From Gammaproteobacteria bacterium (GTDB taxonomy: Bacteria > Pseudomonadota > Gammaproteobacteria > Thiohalobacterales > Thiohalobacteraceae): a stretch of DNA of 22,682 bases. Each line of letters begins with the position of its first letter. The first letter of the stretch is position 1. Location: positions 1-22,682 of the forward strand of contig JACRMO010000215.1 in assembly GCA_016214925.1 (NCBI GenBank). The letters are read 5' to 3'. A program made the position numbers and the translations under genes. The notes below the pieces were generated by a model. That model had not been told where the DNA came from. It searched no databases and worked only from the letters and a program-made list of their open reading frames with translations. Of this stretch, positions 6,697 through 15,245 are shown one piece after another.

Positions 6697-7074
6697 TTAG
6701 TTGATGTTGCCGACGCACCGCACGGCGTTGCCCACGGCGGCGGTTGGCGTTAGGCAAGTGGCGTCGGTATAGGTCAACACGGTGTAGGTAGTCGTGTTGA
6801 TAACAACCTGCACGCCAGTGGCTGCTGCCGTCGCGGTGCCGCCGCTGCCGGTCTGAACGTTGGCGGCGATCTGTGTGACCGTCGGGTAACCGTTTGCCTG
6901 CGCGGTGGCGGTCGCGTAGGCGGTGCGTACCGCAGCCAATGTGCCTTCCTGGGCGGCGGTCTCCGCCTCGCCCTGCATATCCACAAACCGCGGTACCGCC
7001 ATGGCGGCCAGGATGCCGATGATCACAATGACCATCACCAATTCAATCAGGGTAAAACCAGTCTGCTTGTTCAT
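6697..7074 (-). CDS. mshA: MshA-like major prepilin
   Basis: 125 aa type IVa-like prepilin, likely the main subunit of the MSHA fibre. Start ATG 7074 gives the short leader MNKQTG, cleavage at G/F-T-L-I-E-L, Glu5 present, and hydrophobic helix to about residue 30 (V-M-V-I-V-I-I-G-I-L-A-A-M-A-V-P-R-F). GGAG lies nine bases before the start. An upstream in-frame ATG (7107) would destroy the short leader and was not used. The head is Thr/Ala-rich with Cys107 and Cys120 bounding a C-terminal loop as in type IV pilins. Followed by a hairpin terminator. It is preceded by a 253-base non-coding region; a weak -35/-10 pair (TTTAAG at 7175-7170, GATAAC at 7152-7147, 17 apart) may be its promoter. MshB and MshF, often just upstream, are absent. 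Confidence 0.87.
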   Translation of the reverse strand: MNKQTGFTLIELVMVIVIIGILAAMAVPRFVDMQGEAETAAQEGTLAAVRTAYATATAQANGYPTVTQIAANVQTGSGGTATAAATGVQVVINTTTYTVLTYTDATCLTPTAAVGNAVRCVGNIN

Positions 7075-7221
7075 TTCCGCAATCTCCATAATAGCGGGGT
7101 TGTGCATCCCGCACGTTGAGCCAGCCCCGATACCGGGTTCTGGAGGGTTATCGACCTACCATTTCCGAACTTAAACAAATTCATTACAGGCAGTTAAGGA
7201 AGACCGACATGTTCCTCCGAT

Positions 7222-7307
7222 GTCATCCCGGCGAAAGCCGGGATCCATAACTACCTGAGTACAACCCCCTGGATTCCGGATCTCCGCTACGCTACGTCCG
7301 GAATGAC
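7222..7307. repeat. GTCATCCCGG inverted repeat between mshA and mshG
   Basis: The ends GTCATCCCGG (7222-7231) and CCGGAATGAC (7298-7307) are inverted with one mismatch in ten. Inside are CCCGG-CGAAAG-CCGGG (7227-7242) and a TCCGGA...TCCGGA palindrome. It occupies much of the gap 7075-7327; the rest of that gap shows only the weak possible mshA promoter. It is related to the element in the prepilin-propeller leader. Confidence 0.75.
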
Positions 7308-7327
7308 GGCACACTGGACCGTTGACC

Positions 7328-8537
7328 TTATCGCCCGCGGTGCAGGGCCGCCGCGCCGACGTCCCACAGCGGCAGGAAGACGGCCATGGCCAGGATCAGC
7401 ACCAGGACAGCCACGACCGCTGTCAGGATCGGTTCGATGGCGGAGCTGAGCTTGTCAATGCTGTAGTCGACCTCCTGGTCGTAATAGCTGGCGACCTCGC
7501 CCAACAATTCGTCGAGGGTGCCGGCCTCCTCGCCCACCGCCATCATTTGCAAGGACAGCGGATCGAAAATGCCCGAGCCCGCCGCCGTGCGGGCGATGGA
7601 CTCGCCGCGCTCGATGCCGTTGCGCATGGTCAGGATGCGTTCCTCGATGTAACGGTTGTCCAGCGCGCGCGCCACCACGCTCAGGCCGGTGATGAGCGGC
7701 ACGCCGGAGGATTGAGCCATGGCGAACAGGCGGGTGAAGCGCGCCAGTGTCGCCCGGTAGATGACCGCGCCGGCCAGCGGCAGGCGCAGCTTGAGTTTGT
7801 CCCAGCGATAGCGGCCTTCGTCCGTGCGAACGTAATAGATCACGCCGATGACCGCGAGCGCGGTGCCGCCGAACAGCCAGACACCGTTGTGGACGAAGAA
7901 GTCCGACAGCGCGATCAGCGCGCGCGTCTGCCAGGGCAGTTCGGCGCCGAAGCTGGCGAAGAATTTGGAAAACGGTGGAATGACGAAACGCATGACGATG
8001 AAAATCGCCACCACAATCACCGTGAGCACGAAGCTCGGATAACGCAGCGCCTTCTTGATCTGATCGCGGGTGGTCTTCTCGCGTTCCAGGTAATAGGCCA
8101 GCTGTTTGAAGATATCCTGCAACTTGCCGCTGGTTTCGCCGACGCGAATCATCGCCACATAGAACGGCGAGAACACCTTGGGATGCTGATTGAGCGCGCT
8201 GGCCAGATCGTGACCGGCCTCCAGCGCCTGACGGATTTCGCCGAGCGTGCCGCTCAGAGTGCGGTTGCGAGAGAGCGCTCAGGATCGGCACGCCGGCGCG
8301 GGTCAGGCTGTACATCTGGCGGCTGAACTGAATCAGATCGGTCAGCGTCACCGACTGCGGAAAATAGGCATTCAGATCGTTGGCGAGATTGCGCTTCTCG
8401 CGCGCCGGTTGGATGTCCACCGGCGTAAGCCCACCCTCGATCAGGCGCGCGGCCACACCGTCCGCGTTGACGGCCTCCATGTTGCCGCTGATCGCGTCAC
8501 CGCGTGGGCCTCGAGCTTTGTATTCGAAGACCGCCAT
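7328..8537 (-). pseudogene. mshG: MshG, PilC/GspF-type platform protein, broken by a frameshift
   Basis: Polytopic inner-membrane platform protein that couples the MshE ATPase to pilin assembly. Start ATG 8537 gives M-A-V-F-E-Y-K-A-R-G, the family's typical N-terminus. The frame is good through R-A-G-V-P-I-L-S-A-L, then fails; the correct continuation (R-N-R-T-L-S-G-T-L-G-E-I-R-Q) lies in another frame and continues to the stop at 7328 with three hydrophobic segments and E-T-S-G-K-L and G-E-E-A-G-T-L motifs. The switch is at a GA/CT dinucleotide run (plus strand 8269-8275). Adding back two bases (CT) would restore a 403-aa protein, the family's usual length. Either a genuine lesion, slippage, or an assembly error. 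An intact paralogue is encoded at 21006-22208. Confidence 0.85.
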
Positions 8538-8554
8538 GGTTCAACGATGCCTTC

Positions 8555-8628
8555 CGTAGCTTGGGCTGAACGGATGTGAAGCCCAACGTGCGCCGTGTTG
8601 GGCTGCGCTGCGCTTAGCCCAACCTACG
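8555..8628. repeat. REP-like element between mshE and mshG
   Basis: The outer arms 8555-8567 (CGTAGCTTGGGCT) and 8616-8628 match as inverted repeats at 12 of 13 bases. An inner pair AGCCCAAC (8580-8587) and GTTGGGCT (8597-8604) is exact. Same family as the copy at 2542-2624. It fills most of the 122-base gap between mshE and mshG, genes that are otherwise closely spaced in such operons. Confidence 0.8.
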
Positions 8629-8659
8629 CTTGAACAATCGAGCGGCATGTGGGTGTCAA

Positions 8660-10360
8660 TCATTCCATCCACCCCGCCAGACTCATCGCCTCGCTCACGG
8701 TGGTGACACCGGCGCGCGCGAGTTCCAGCGCGTGCTGCACCAGCGGTCGATAGCCGGGTTGCGCGCGTGCGGCGCGTTCGAAACCGCCTTGATCGTTGCG
8801 CCGCAGGCAGTCGATCAATTGCGCATCCATCTCCAGCAATTCGTAGACGCCGGTACGGCCGCGATAGCCGGTGTGATTGCATTGGCCGCATCCGGTGCCG
8901 GTGTAAAAGGTCGCTTGTACCGCCGCATCGCCCAGCGCGCCGCGCAGCCACGCTTGTTGGCTGGCATCGGGCGGCGTCTCGCTACGGCATTTGTCGCAGA
9001 TGCGCCGCACCAAGCGTTGCGCGACGATAGCCTGCACGGTGGAGGCGACCAGATACGGTTCCAGGCCCATGTCGATCAAGCGCAGCGCGGTGCTGGCGGC
9101 GTCGTTGGTGTGCAAGGTCGAGAGTACCAGATGACCGGTCATGGACGCGCGCAGCGCGATCTCGCCGGTCTCGGCGTCGCGAATTTCGCCGACCAGAATG
9201 ATGTCCGGATCGAGACGCAAGGTGGTGCGCAGCACGCGCGCGAAATCCAGGCCGATCTTCGCATGTACCTGCACTTGGTTGATGCGCGGCAGACGGATTT
9301 CCACCGGGTCTTCGACGGTGACGATTTTCTTCTGCGGCTTGTTGAGTTCGGTCAGCGCCGCGTACAGCGTGGTGGTCTTGCCGCTGCCGGTCGGACCGGT
9401 GACCAGGATCAGACCGTGCGGACGCTTGATCGCATGCCGGAAACGTTCCAGCAACGCCGGTGGCATGCCCAATTGTTCCAGGGAAAATCGATGGTCGTCG
9501 TGATTGAGCAAACGCATCACCACCGATTCACCATTCTGCGTCGGCATGGTGGCGAGACGTACATCGATGCTGCGATCCTGCACGCGCAGACTGAAGCGGC
9601 CGTCCTGCGGCAGGCGCTTTTCCGAGATGTCCGCGCCGGCCATCAGCTTCAGGCGCGACACCAATGCGCCGGCGATGCGCCGCTCGTCCATCACTTGTTC
9701 GTAGAGCACGCCGTCGATGCGGCGGCGGATGCGCAGACCGTCCTCGTCGGGTTCGATGTGAATGTCCGAGACGTTGCCGCGCACGGCATCTTCGAACAGC
9801 GTTTGCAACAGTCGCACCACCGGCGCGTCGCTCTGCGTGCTGTCGATGCCGAGCTGGCCGAGGTCGAAGGCGCTTTCCGCCATGTCTTGACCGACTTCGC
9901 TGGCCAGGCTCTTGAGCTGCGCGCCGCGTTGATAGATGCGATCGATGTATTGCAGCAGGTCCGATTCCTTCACCACCGCGAGTTGCACCGGTTGCTTGAG
10001 GATGCGCACCAGCTCGTCGTAGGCGAAGATGTCGGTGGGATCGCCCATGCCCAGCAGCAGGCCGTCGGGCAATTGCTTGATGACGATGGCGCGGTAACGG
10101 CGCGCGTAGGTCTCGGGGAGTTTCTGCACCAGGTCCGGATTGAGTTCGAAGCTGGTCAGATCGACGAACGGGATGGCGAGCTGGCGCGACAGCAACTCCA
10201 GCAGCATGTCTTCCTTGACGAAGCCGTTTTCGATCAGCACGCGGCCGAGCTTGCGGCCGCTCTTTTTCTGATCGGCGAGCGCCGCCTGCAATTGCGCCTC
10301 GGAAATGATTTTGTGTTCGACCAGCAAGTCGCCGATGCGCACACGTTTTGGGGCTGCCAT
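8660..10360 (-). CDS. mshE: MshE, pilus-extension ATPase with c-di-GMP-binding N-domain
   Basis: 566 aa cytoplasmic hexameric ATPase that powers MSHA pilus assembly. The N-terminus has two tandem MshEN motifs: R-I-G-D-L-L-V-E...L-Q-A-A-L-A-D-Q (8-31) and K-L-G-R-V-L-I-E-N-G-F...L-L-S-R-Q (37-60), a module known to bind cyclic di-GMP. The ATPase core has Walker A GPTGSGKTT (322-330), an Asp box L-T-V-E-D-P (near 347-352, here V-T-V-E-D-P), Walker B I-I-L-V-G-E-I-R-D (near 387-395), a His box S-T-L-H-T-N-D (414-420), and a zinc tetracysteine C455/C458 and C491/C494. Complete and intact. GAGG overlapping the mshN stop gives the ribosome binding site. It links pilus extension to c-di-GMP signalling. 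A relative is encoded at the right edge of the window. Confidence 0.95.
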   Translation of the reverse strand: MAAPKRVRIGDLLVEHKIISEAQLQAALADQKKSGRKLGRVLIENGFVKEDMLLELLSRQLAIPFVDLTSFELNPDLVQKLPETYARRYRAIVIKQLPDGLLLGMGDPTDIFAYDELVRILKQPVQLAVVKESDLLQYIDRIYQRGAQLKSLASEVGQDMAESAFDLGQLGIDSTQSDAPVVRLLQTLFEDAVRGNVSDIHIEPDEDGLRIRRRIDGVLYEQVMDERRIAGALVSRLKLMAGADISEKRLPQDGRFSLRVQDRSIDVRLATMPTQNGESVVMRLLNHDDHRFSLEQLGMPPALLERFRHAIKRPHGLILVTGPTGSGKTTTLYAALTELNKPQKKIVTVEDPVEIRLPRINQVQVHAKIGLDFARVLRTTLRLDPDIILVGEIRDAETGEIALRASMTGHLVLSTLHTNDAASTALRLIDMGLEPYLVASTVQAIVAQRLVRRICDKCRSETPPDASQQAWLRGALGDAAVQATFYTGTGCGQCNHTGYRGRTGVYELLEMDAQLIDCLRRNDQGGFERAARAQPGYRPLVQHALELARAGVTTVSEAMSLAGWME

Positions 10361-10369
10361 GGCGTTCCC

Positions 10370-11509
10370 TCAGCCTTTACCGTTATCGAGCACGTCGATG
10401 CGCCCGCGCACATAGCCGACCACGTGCTGATCCAGCGCGGCGTCGGTCAGCGCGCGGCGATAGGCCTCCAGCGCGGCCGCGGGCTGTTGGCTGCGTTCCA
10501 GGCTGATCGCCAGACCCAACCACCAGGCGCCGCGTTGCGGTGCGCGCGTCAAGGCTTGGCGATAGGCATTCGCGGCCTGCGCATCGTTGCCGAGGCGTTG
10601 CTGCAACGCGCCCAACAAGGCCTGGGATTCCGCATCGCCGGACAGCGCGGGTGTCTGCAACAAGGCCACGGCTTCGGCATCGCGGCCGCTATCCGCGAGG
10701 ATGCGCGCATGCAGTGTCAGCAGGCGCGGTGCCTGTGGTGCCGCGGCGATGGCCTCGGCGAGTACGTCTTCGGCCTCCTGATTACGGCGCTGCTGGAGCA
10801 AGGTCGCGGCCAAGGTCTCCGCGGCCTGGGCATGTCCGGGAATCTTCTCCAATGCCGCACGCAGAAATTCCTCGGCGTGCGTGTTGTCGCCGGCGCGCAG
10901 TGCATCCAGCGCGGCGGCATAGTCGTGCGCGGCCTGTTCGCGCGGGCTCGGCAGGCGCGGCGTCTTGCGCATGGAGGGCGTGTCGCCCGTGCCTGTGTTG
11001 TTGGTACTCGCCACGGTGGTCGCGGTCGTGGTGGGCGCGGGTTGCGGCGCGGGTTGTTTGATCGTGGACGGCGTTGGCGTGGCCGGTTCCTCTGCTGCAA
11101 GCGTGGTGTGTGCCATGGGCGGGTATTGCGCGGACGATTCTTCCAGCGCCGCCACCGAAACGGCTTCTGCGGTGCGTGGCTCCCAAGTCTTATCCCAGGC
11201 CGCATCTATTTCTGTGGCAGGCGGTTGCTGTGCCACGGCGTTTTCGGCTACCCAGCCCTTGGGTTCCGTGGCGACGACGGCGGCCACGGGCGGTGCTTCG
11301 AGTCCGTGTTGCATACCCGGTTCCGCGAACGTGAGCCACCAGCCATAACCGACGCCGCCCAGCGCCGCGGTGATCAGCAGCGTCGGCCAGAATGTGCGTT
11401 GCGACTCAGCGGCCGGCGGTGCCGAGCGCAGTCCGCGCAGGCTGTCGCCACGCGGCAATTCCGCGCGGCGTTGTTCCAAGTCTTTCAGCATCTGGTTGAC
11501 GAGGCTCAT
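10370..11509 (-). CDS. mshN: MshN, membrane-anchored TPR protein of MSHA biogenesis
   Basis: 379 aa. The N-terminus M-S-L-V-N-Q-M-L-K-D-L-E-Q-R-R is diagnostic of MshN. A single membrane helix at about 41-58 follows, then a Pro/Thr/Ala-rich linker (about 100-185) and tetratricopeptide-like helices from about 190 to the end (for example A-A-L-D-A-L-R-A-G-D-N-T-H-A-E-E-F-L-R-A-A-L). So it is an inner-membrane protein with a periplasmic TPR domain, probably contacting the secretin or alignment complex. It starts three bases after the mshM stop and ends nine bases before mshE, consistent with a single operon. Confidence 0.88.
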   Translation of the reverse strand: MSLVNQMLKDLEQRRAELPRGDSLRGLRSAPPAAESQRTFWPTLLITAALGGVGYGWWLTFAEPGMQHGLEAPPVAAVVATEPKGWVAENAVAQQPPATEIDAAWDKTWEPRTAEAVSVAALEESSAQYPPMAHTTLAAEEPATPTPSTIKQPAPQPAPTTTATTVASTNNTGTGDTPSMRKTPRLPSPREQAAHDYAAALDALRAGDNTHAEEFLRAALEKIPGHAQAAETLAATLLQQRRNQEAEDVLAEAIAAAPQAPRLLTLHARILADSGRDAEAVALLQTPALSGDAESQALLGALQQRLGNDAQAANAYRQALTRAPQRGAWWLGLAISLERSQQPAAALEAYRRALTDAALDQHVVGYVRGRIDVLDNGKG

Positions 11510-11512
11510 GGC

Positions 11513-12439
11513 TCACATTCCCCACAACATCAGACTGACACCCGCGAGCGTGGCCGCGGTGCCCAACGCGCCGAGCGTGCCGAACAGCCAGGCCGGTCGG
11601 CGCCAGCGCGACAACGGTGTGGCACCGCTATAGGTATCGGGGGTATCGGCGATGGCTTGATGGACATGGCACGCGCGGATGTGCGCCGCGCCGTGACCGA
11701 ATGCGGCCATCAGCGATTTGTGGCCGAGAATATTCAGCAGACGCGGGATGCCGTGGCTGGCGCGGATCAGTGCGCGCAGTGCGCCGGCATCGAAGAGTTC
11801 GCCGCCGCTGCCGCCGGCGATGGCCAAACGATGGCGCAGATAGGCCGTCGCTTCCTGTGCGTCGAGCGGGCGCAACGAGTACGCGAAGATGATGCGCTGG
11901 CGCAGTTGCCGGAAGTTTTTTTGCGCCAGACGCGTATCCAATTCGGGTTGACCGAACAGCACCACCAGCAGCAGTTTGTCCTTTTCGGTTTCCAGATTGG
12001 TGAGCAGGCGCAGCGCTTCGAGACTCTCATCGGGTAGGGCCTGGGCTTCGTCGAGCAACAACACCACGCGTTTGCCGGCGGCGTTGAGTTCGATGAGCCG
12101 CTCGGTGATGAGTTTCAGCAAGCGGTGTTGGCCGATGTTGCGCGCGAAATCGATGCCGAGTTCCTCGGCCAGCGCCATGCGCAGCGCGGTTGCCGTCAAA
12201 AACGGATTCGGGATATATGCGGTGACGAATTCGTCATCGAGAAGATGCAGCAGGCGCCGGCACAACAGCGTCTTTCCGGTGCCGACCTCGCCGGTGATCT
12301 TCAAGAATCCTTCCCCGTTACGCAGCGCCACCAACAGCACATTGAGCGCCTCTTGGTGACTGGGCGAATCGAAATAGAAGCCGGTGTCCGGCGTGATGCC
12401 GAACGGGAAGGTTTGCAGACCGAAGTGCTCCAGATACAT
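11513..12439 (-). CDS. mshM: MshM, ExeA/GspA-like AAA ATPase
   Basis: 308 aa. Starts M-Y-L-E-H-F-G-L-Q-T-F-P-F, the typical N-terminus of ExeA-type ATPases. Walker A GEVGTGKT at 50-57 and Walker B VVLLLDEAQ at 125-133 are intact. A hydrophobic segment near the C-terminus (about 288-305, A-W-L-F-G-T-L-G-A-L-G-T-A-A-T-L) may anchor it to the inner membrane. The peptidoglycan-binding domain of full-length ExeA is absent, as usual for MshM. In related systems it helps place the secretin through the cell wall. GGAG lies nine bases before the start. It sits between mshL and mshN as in the Vibrio cluster. Confidence 0.9.
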   Translation of the reverse strand: MYLEHFGLQTFPFGITPDTGFYFDSPSHQEALNVLLVALRNGEGFLKITGEVGTGKTLLCRRLLHLLDDEFVTAYIPNPFLTATALRMALAEELGIDFARNIGQHRLLKLITERLIELNAAGKRVVLLLDEAQALPDESLEALRLLTNLETEKDKLLLVVLFGQPELDTRLAQKNFRQLRQRIIFAYSLRPLDAQEATAYLRHRLAIAGGSGGELFDAGALRALIRASHGIPRLLNILGHKSLMAAFGHGAAHIRACHVHQAIADTPDTYSGATPLSRWRRPAWLFGTLGALGTAATLAGVSLMLWGM

Positions 12440-12454
12440 GGCGCGATGCTCCGA

Positions 12455-14290
12455 TCAGCGGGGCGTGGCGCCCGAACTGGATTCGGTGCCAGATGATCCG
12501 GCCCCGGACCCTTGCAGGCTATCGATACGTTGATTCGAGCTTTGCAGCTGATCGTTCCAGCCCTGGGAACCCGAAATCACATGCGGGCGCAGCAGGATCA
12601 CCAACTCGCTCTTGGTGGACAGCTTGCGGGTGTGGCGGAAGGCGGCGCCGATGCCCGGCAGATCGCCCAGGAACGGCGTCTTCGCCTGATCGTCGCGACG
12701 CGAATCCTTCATCAAGCCACCGATGACGATGACTTGGCCACTGCGCGCGCGCACGACGGCGTCGGATTCGCGAATGGTGGAGCGCGCCAGCGGTATGCTG
12801 AGCGTGTCCTTGACGTTCAGGCTGATGTCCTTGTTCTGCTCGGTGACCTCGGAAATGGTCGGATGAATGTGCAGGATCACCTCGTCCCGGTCGTTGATCT
12901 CGGGGATCACATCCAGGGCCACGCCGGAGAAGAACGGCGTGAGCTGCACGTCGACGGATTGATTCGAGGTGCCGTTGCTGGTGTCGGTATTGGTGTCGAT
13001 GTCGGTAACGAAGAATTCGTCGGTGCCGACCTTGATGACGGCCTTTTGGTTGTTGACCGTGGACACGCGCGGGCTGGACAGCACCTGCACCTGGCCCTGG
13101 GTCTTGAGCAATTCGATCAGTGCGACGAAGTCGTTGAGGTTGGCGGCGATGCCGAACATGCCGCCGAACGGACTGACGTTGAAGGCATCCGGCACATTCG
13201 GGAAGATCGGATTGATGGTGCCATTGGTGCTGCCCGTGCCGGAGGTGCGCCCGTTCCGGTTGAGCAGAGTGCCACCACCGACTTGGCCGACGACAATGGT
13301 TTTATTATTGCCAGGTTCGCCCAGTGCCGCCCAGTTGATGCCGGACTGAAAGCCGTCGTTGAGCTCCACTTCGATGATCTTGGCCTCGAGCACCACTTGG
13401 CGCTCGACGGCGTTCTGCAAGGTACTCAGATAATCTCCGATCTCGCGCAGTTCGCCCGGCATGGCGCGCACCACGACAATGCCCGCCTGCCGATTCACCA
13501 TGCCGACGAGCAGTTCCAGCGAGGTTTTCAGATCGCGCCAGAAGTCGGCCTCGGACTGAGTGTTGACCTGACTGCCGGAGACCACATTGGCGGAGCCGGA
13601 GTTGTTGTTCGTGTTATTGCCGCTCGTGTTGTTATTCGTCCTGTTCCCGGTATTGCCCGTGTTACCTGAGCTACCCGAACTATTAGACCCGTTGGAGCCG
13701 TTGTTCGAGTTATCGTTTTCGTTCTGGGTGATCTGCCCCGAGCTGACGCGGGTCTGCGAGGCGCCGATGCGGCGCATATTCAGATAATCGACCTTGAAGA
13801 CATGCGAACGCAGGCGCGCCGGCAGCACTTCGTACACCGAACCGTTGCGGCTGTATTCGTAGCCGTAGACGCTGTTCACGGTGTTCATGACTTCATCGAC
13901 GGTGACGTTTTTGAGATTCAGCGAAATCTCTCCGCCGACCTCGGGGTGTACCACCATGTTATACGGCGAGCCGTCGACCAGCCCCATGAAGAACTGCTGC
14001 GCGGGCACATGGTTCACGGCGACATCGAAGCGCGGCTCGGCCGGCTGCGCAGCCTCCGGCAGATTCAGCGTCACCGGTGGCAGCAAGGCGGCGGCGACTT
14101 CCGGCGGCGGTGTATTCGAGCTTGTGGGCTGCGCAGCATTCGCATCCTTGAGGGCACCGTCGATGCTGGCCAGTGTCGGCGAGATCGGCCCGCTGTCGTG
14201 CAGACCCGTCGCCTGACACCCGCACAGGGCCAGGACCAGTACCGAGAGCGCCAAGCGTTTCATCATCGCGTCATCCATGCGTGTGTTCAT
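12455..14290 (-). CDS. mshL: MshL, outer-membrane secretin lipoprotein
   Basis: 611 aa. Forms the outer-membrane channel for the pilus. Start 14290 overlaps the mshK stop (ATGA); ATG 14263 (M-K-R-L-A-L-S-V) gives a cleaner signal sequence and is an alternative. A lipobox A-L-C-G-C gives a lipid-modified Cys near residue 25. Residues about 88-157 form an STN/N0-like domain (E-I-S-L-N-L-K-N-V-T-V-D-E-V-M-N-T-V). An Asn/Ser/Gly/Thr-rich linker spans about 187-243. The C-terminal secretin domain has V-V-L-E-A-K-I-I-E-V-E-L-N-D-G-F and the signature F-L-G-D-L-P-G-I-G-A-A-F-R with E-L-V-I-L-L-R-P-H-V. No other secretin is seen in the window, so block A may share it or use one encoded beyond the right edge. 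Confidence 0.94.
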   Translation of the reverse strand: MNTRMDDAMMKRLALSVLVLALCGCQATGLHDSGPISPTLASIDGALKDANAAQPTSSNTPPPEVAAALLPPVTLNLPEAAQPAEPRFDVAVNHVPAQQFFMGLVDGSPYNMVVHPEVGGEISLNLKNVTVDEVMNTVNSVYGYEYSRNGSVYEVLPARLRSHVFKVDYLNMRRIGASQTRVSSGQITQNENDNSNNGSNGSNSSGSSGNTGNTGNRTNNNTSGNNTNNNSGSANVVSGSQVNTQSEADFWRDLKTSLELLVGMVNRQAGIVVVRAMPGELREIGDYLSTLQNAVERQVVLEAKIIEVELNDGFQSGINWAALGEPGNNKTIVVGQVGGGTLLNRNGRTSGTGSTNGTINPIFPNVPDAFNVSPFGGMFGIAANLNDFVALIELLKTQGQVQVLSSPRVSTVNNQKAVIKVGTDEFFVTDIDTNTDTSNGTSNQSVDVQLTPFFSGVALDVIPEINDRDEVILHIHPTISEVTEQNKDISLNVKDTLSIPLARSTIRESDAVVRARSGQVIVIGGLMKDSRRDDQAKTPFLGDLPGIGAAFRHTRKLSTKSELVILLRPHVISGSQGWNDQLQSSNQRIDSLQGSGAGSSGTESSSGATPR

Positions 14291-14619
14291 CGCGTTTTTT
14301 TCACCTCTGCCTGCAGGAGGCGCAGGGTGACGATTTCTCCCTGCGCATCGAGTTTGACTTGGGCGTGACTGACTCGCAGTACACGCGCTGAGCCGATCAG
14401 ATCACCCTCGGCGACCTGGGTTCCATTAATGACCGCCAGGCGTTTGGCCGGCGTGATGTGCGTGGCGCTGAGCCGCCAGCCGCCGGGTCCGCCGCCGTTC
14501 GCGTCCAGCTGCGGCGTGCCGCTGGGTTGGGTCGGGTCGATCAGCGTCGTGGCCGTTGCCGTGCCCAGAACGGACAACAGGCATAGGCACAGAAGTGTAT
14601 GGATGATGCGCACGTTCAT
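14287..14619 (-). CDS. mshK: MshK, PilP/GspC-like periplasmic protein
   Basis: 110 aa. A cleavable signal peptide (M-N-V-R-I-I-H-T-L-L ... A-T-A/T-T) is followed by L-I-D-P-T-Q-P-S-G, then a small beta domain with R-L-A-V-I-N-G-T-Q-V-A-E-G-D and V-K-L-D-A-Q-G-E-I-V-T-L-R-L. This is the homology-region fold shared with PilP and GspC, which link the inner-membrane platform to the secretin. Overlaps mshJ and mshL at both ends by ATGA. Confidence 0.85.
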   Translation of the reverse strand: MNVRIIHTLLCLCLLSVLGTATATTLIDPTQPSGTPQLDANGGGPGGWRLSATHITPAKRLAVINGTQVAEGDLIGSARVLRVSHAQVKLDAQGEIVTLRLLQAEVKKTR

Positions 14620-15245
14620 GGCTGCTGTCCCAGCGTGTAGACCGACACTTGAATTTCGTTGCGCGGATATGCACGCGCTTCCAGCGACAGCCCGTCCCAG
14701 AACAGCGTCCAGGGCAGTTGCTCCAGGCGTTGCAGATACTCGAGCGCGGCCAGATAGCCGCCTTCGACGCGCAGCTTCAAGTCGTAACGCACGATGCGCA
14801 CGCTGCGCGCGCTGTCGGGCAACAACGGCGCGCCCGGCGCCGAGTCCAGACCCAACAGGCGCAGGCCGGGGGATTGTTCCAGCACATCGCGCAGCAGCGC
14901 CGCTGCCTGTTGCGGCCGTACCAGCCGGCCGAGTTGTGCCTCGAACTGGGCATCCTGGGCGGCGAGCTGGGTTTCGAGTTCGGTGATGCGCGCATTGCGT
15001 TGCGCCAGCGGGTCCTGGGCGTTCTGTCCCAGCAGTCCCGCGCGCGTCTGCAAGGCGGTCAGTTGGGTTTGCAGTGTGGTGATCTCGCCGCGCTTCTGCT
15101 GGAGGCTGTGCAGTGTCGGTGCGATGAAGAGTTGATTGCACACGGCGTACAGCACCAGCAAGGCAACGGCCAGCAGAATGCCGCGTTCGCGCAGGCTCAA
15201 TGTGTCGATGCGGGTCGCCAGGACGGTGAGGCGCTTGGCAGCCAT
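14616..15245 (-). CDS. mshJ: MshJ, PilO-like platform protein
   Basis: 209 aa. A short cytoplasmic N-terminus, one membrane helix at about 22-42 (G-I-L-L-A-V-A-L-L-V-L-Y-A-V), a coiled coil (about 48-110), and a ferredoxin-like periplasmic domain ending V-S-V-Y-T-L-G. The block L-E-Y-L-Q-R-L-E-Q-L-P-W-T-L-F-W-D is typical of MshJ. Its start directly abuts the mshI2 stop (TAGATG), and its stop overlaps mshK. Confidence 0.88.
   Translation of the reverse strand: MAAKRLTVLATRIDTLSLRERGILLAVALLVLYAVCNQLFIAPTLHSLQQKRGEITTLQTQLTALQTRAGLLGQNAQDPLAQRNARITELETQLAAQDAQFEAQLGRLVRPQQAAALLRDVLEQSPGLRLLGLDSAPGAPLLPDSARSVRIVRYDLKLRVEGGYLAALEYLQRLEQLPWTLFWDGLSLEARAYPRNEIQVSVYTLGQQP

Noticed and set aside
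7075..7330. Sigma-54 promoter in front of mshA
   Set aside because: TGGCTCAACGTGC looked suggestive, but GG and GC are at the wrong spacing and TTGC is missing.
8630..12037. A 1135-codon open frame on the plus strand
   Set aside because: It is antisense to mshE, mshN and mshM, which have complete catalytic motifs. Its composition (many Gln, Arg, His) is what GC-rich codon use produces on the opposite strand.
12512..13669. A long plus-strand open frame opposite the secretin gene
   Set aside because: Antisense to mshL, no recognisable domain, no ribosome binding site; a shadow of GC-rich coding DNA.
13560..13740. Low-complexity repeats (Asn/Ser/Gly codons) as a CRISPR or tandem-repeat array
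   Set aside because: No regular repeat-spacer units; it encodes the flexible linker of MshL, and such linkers are common in secretins.
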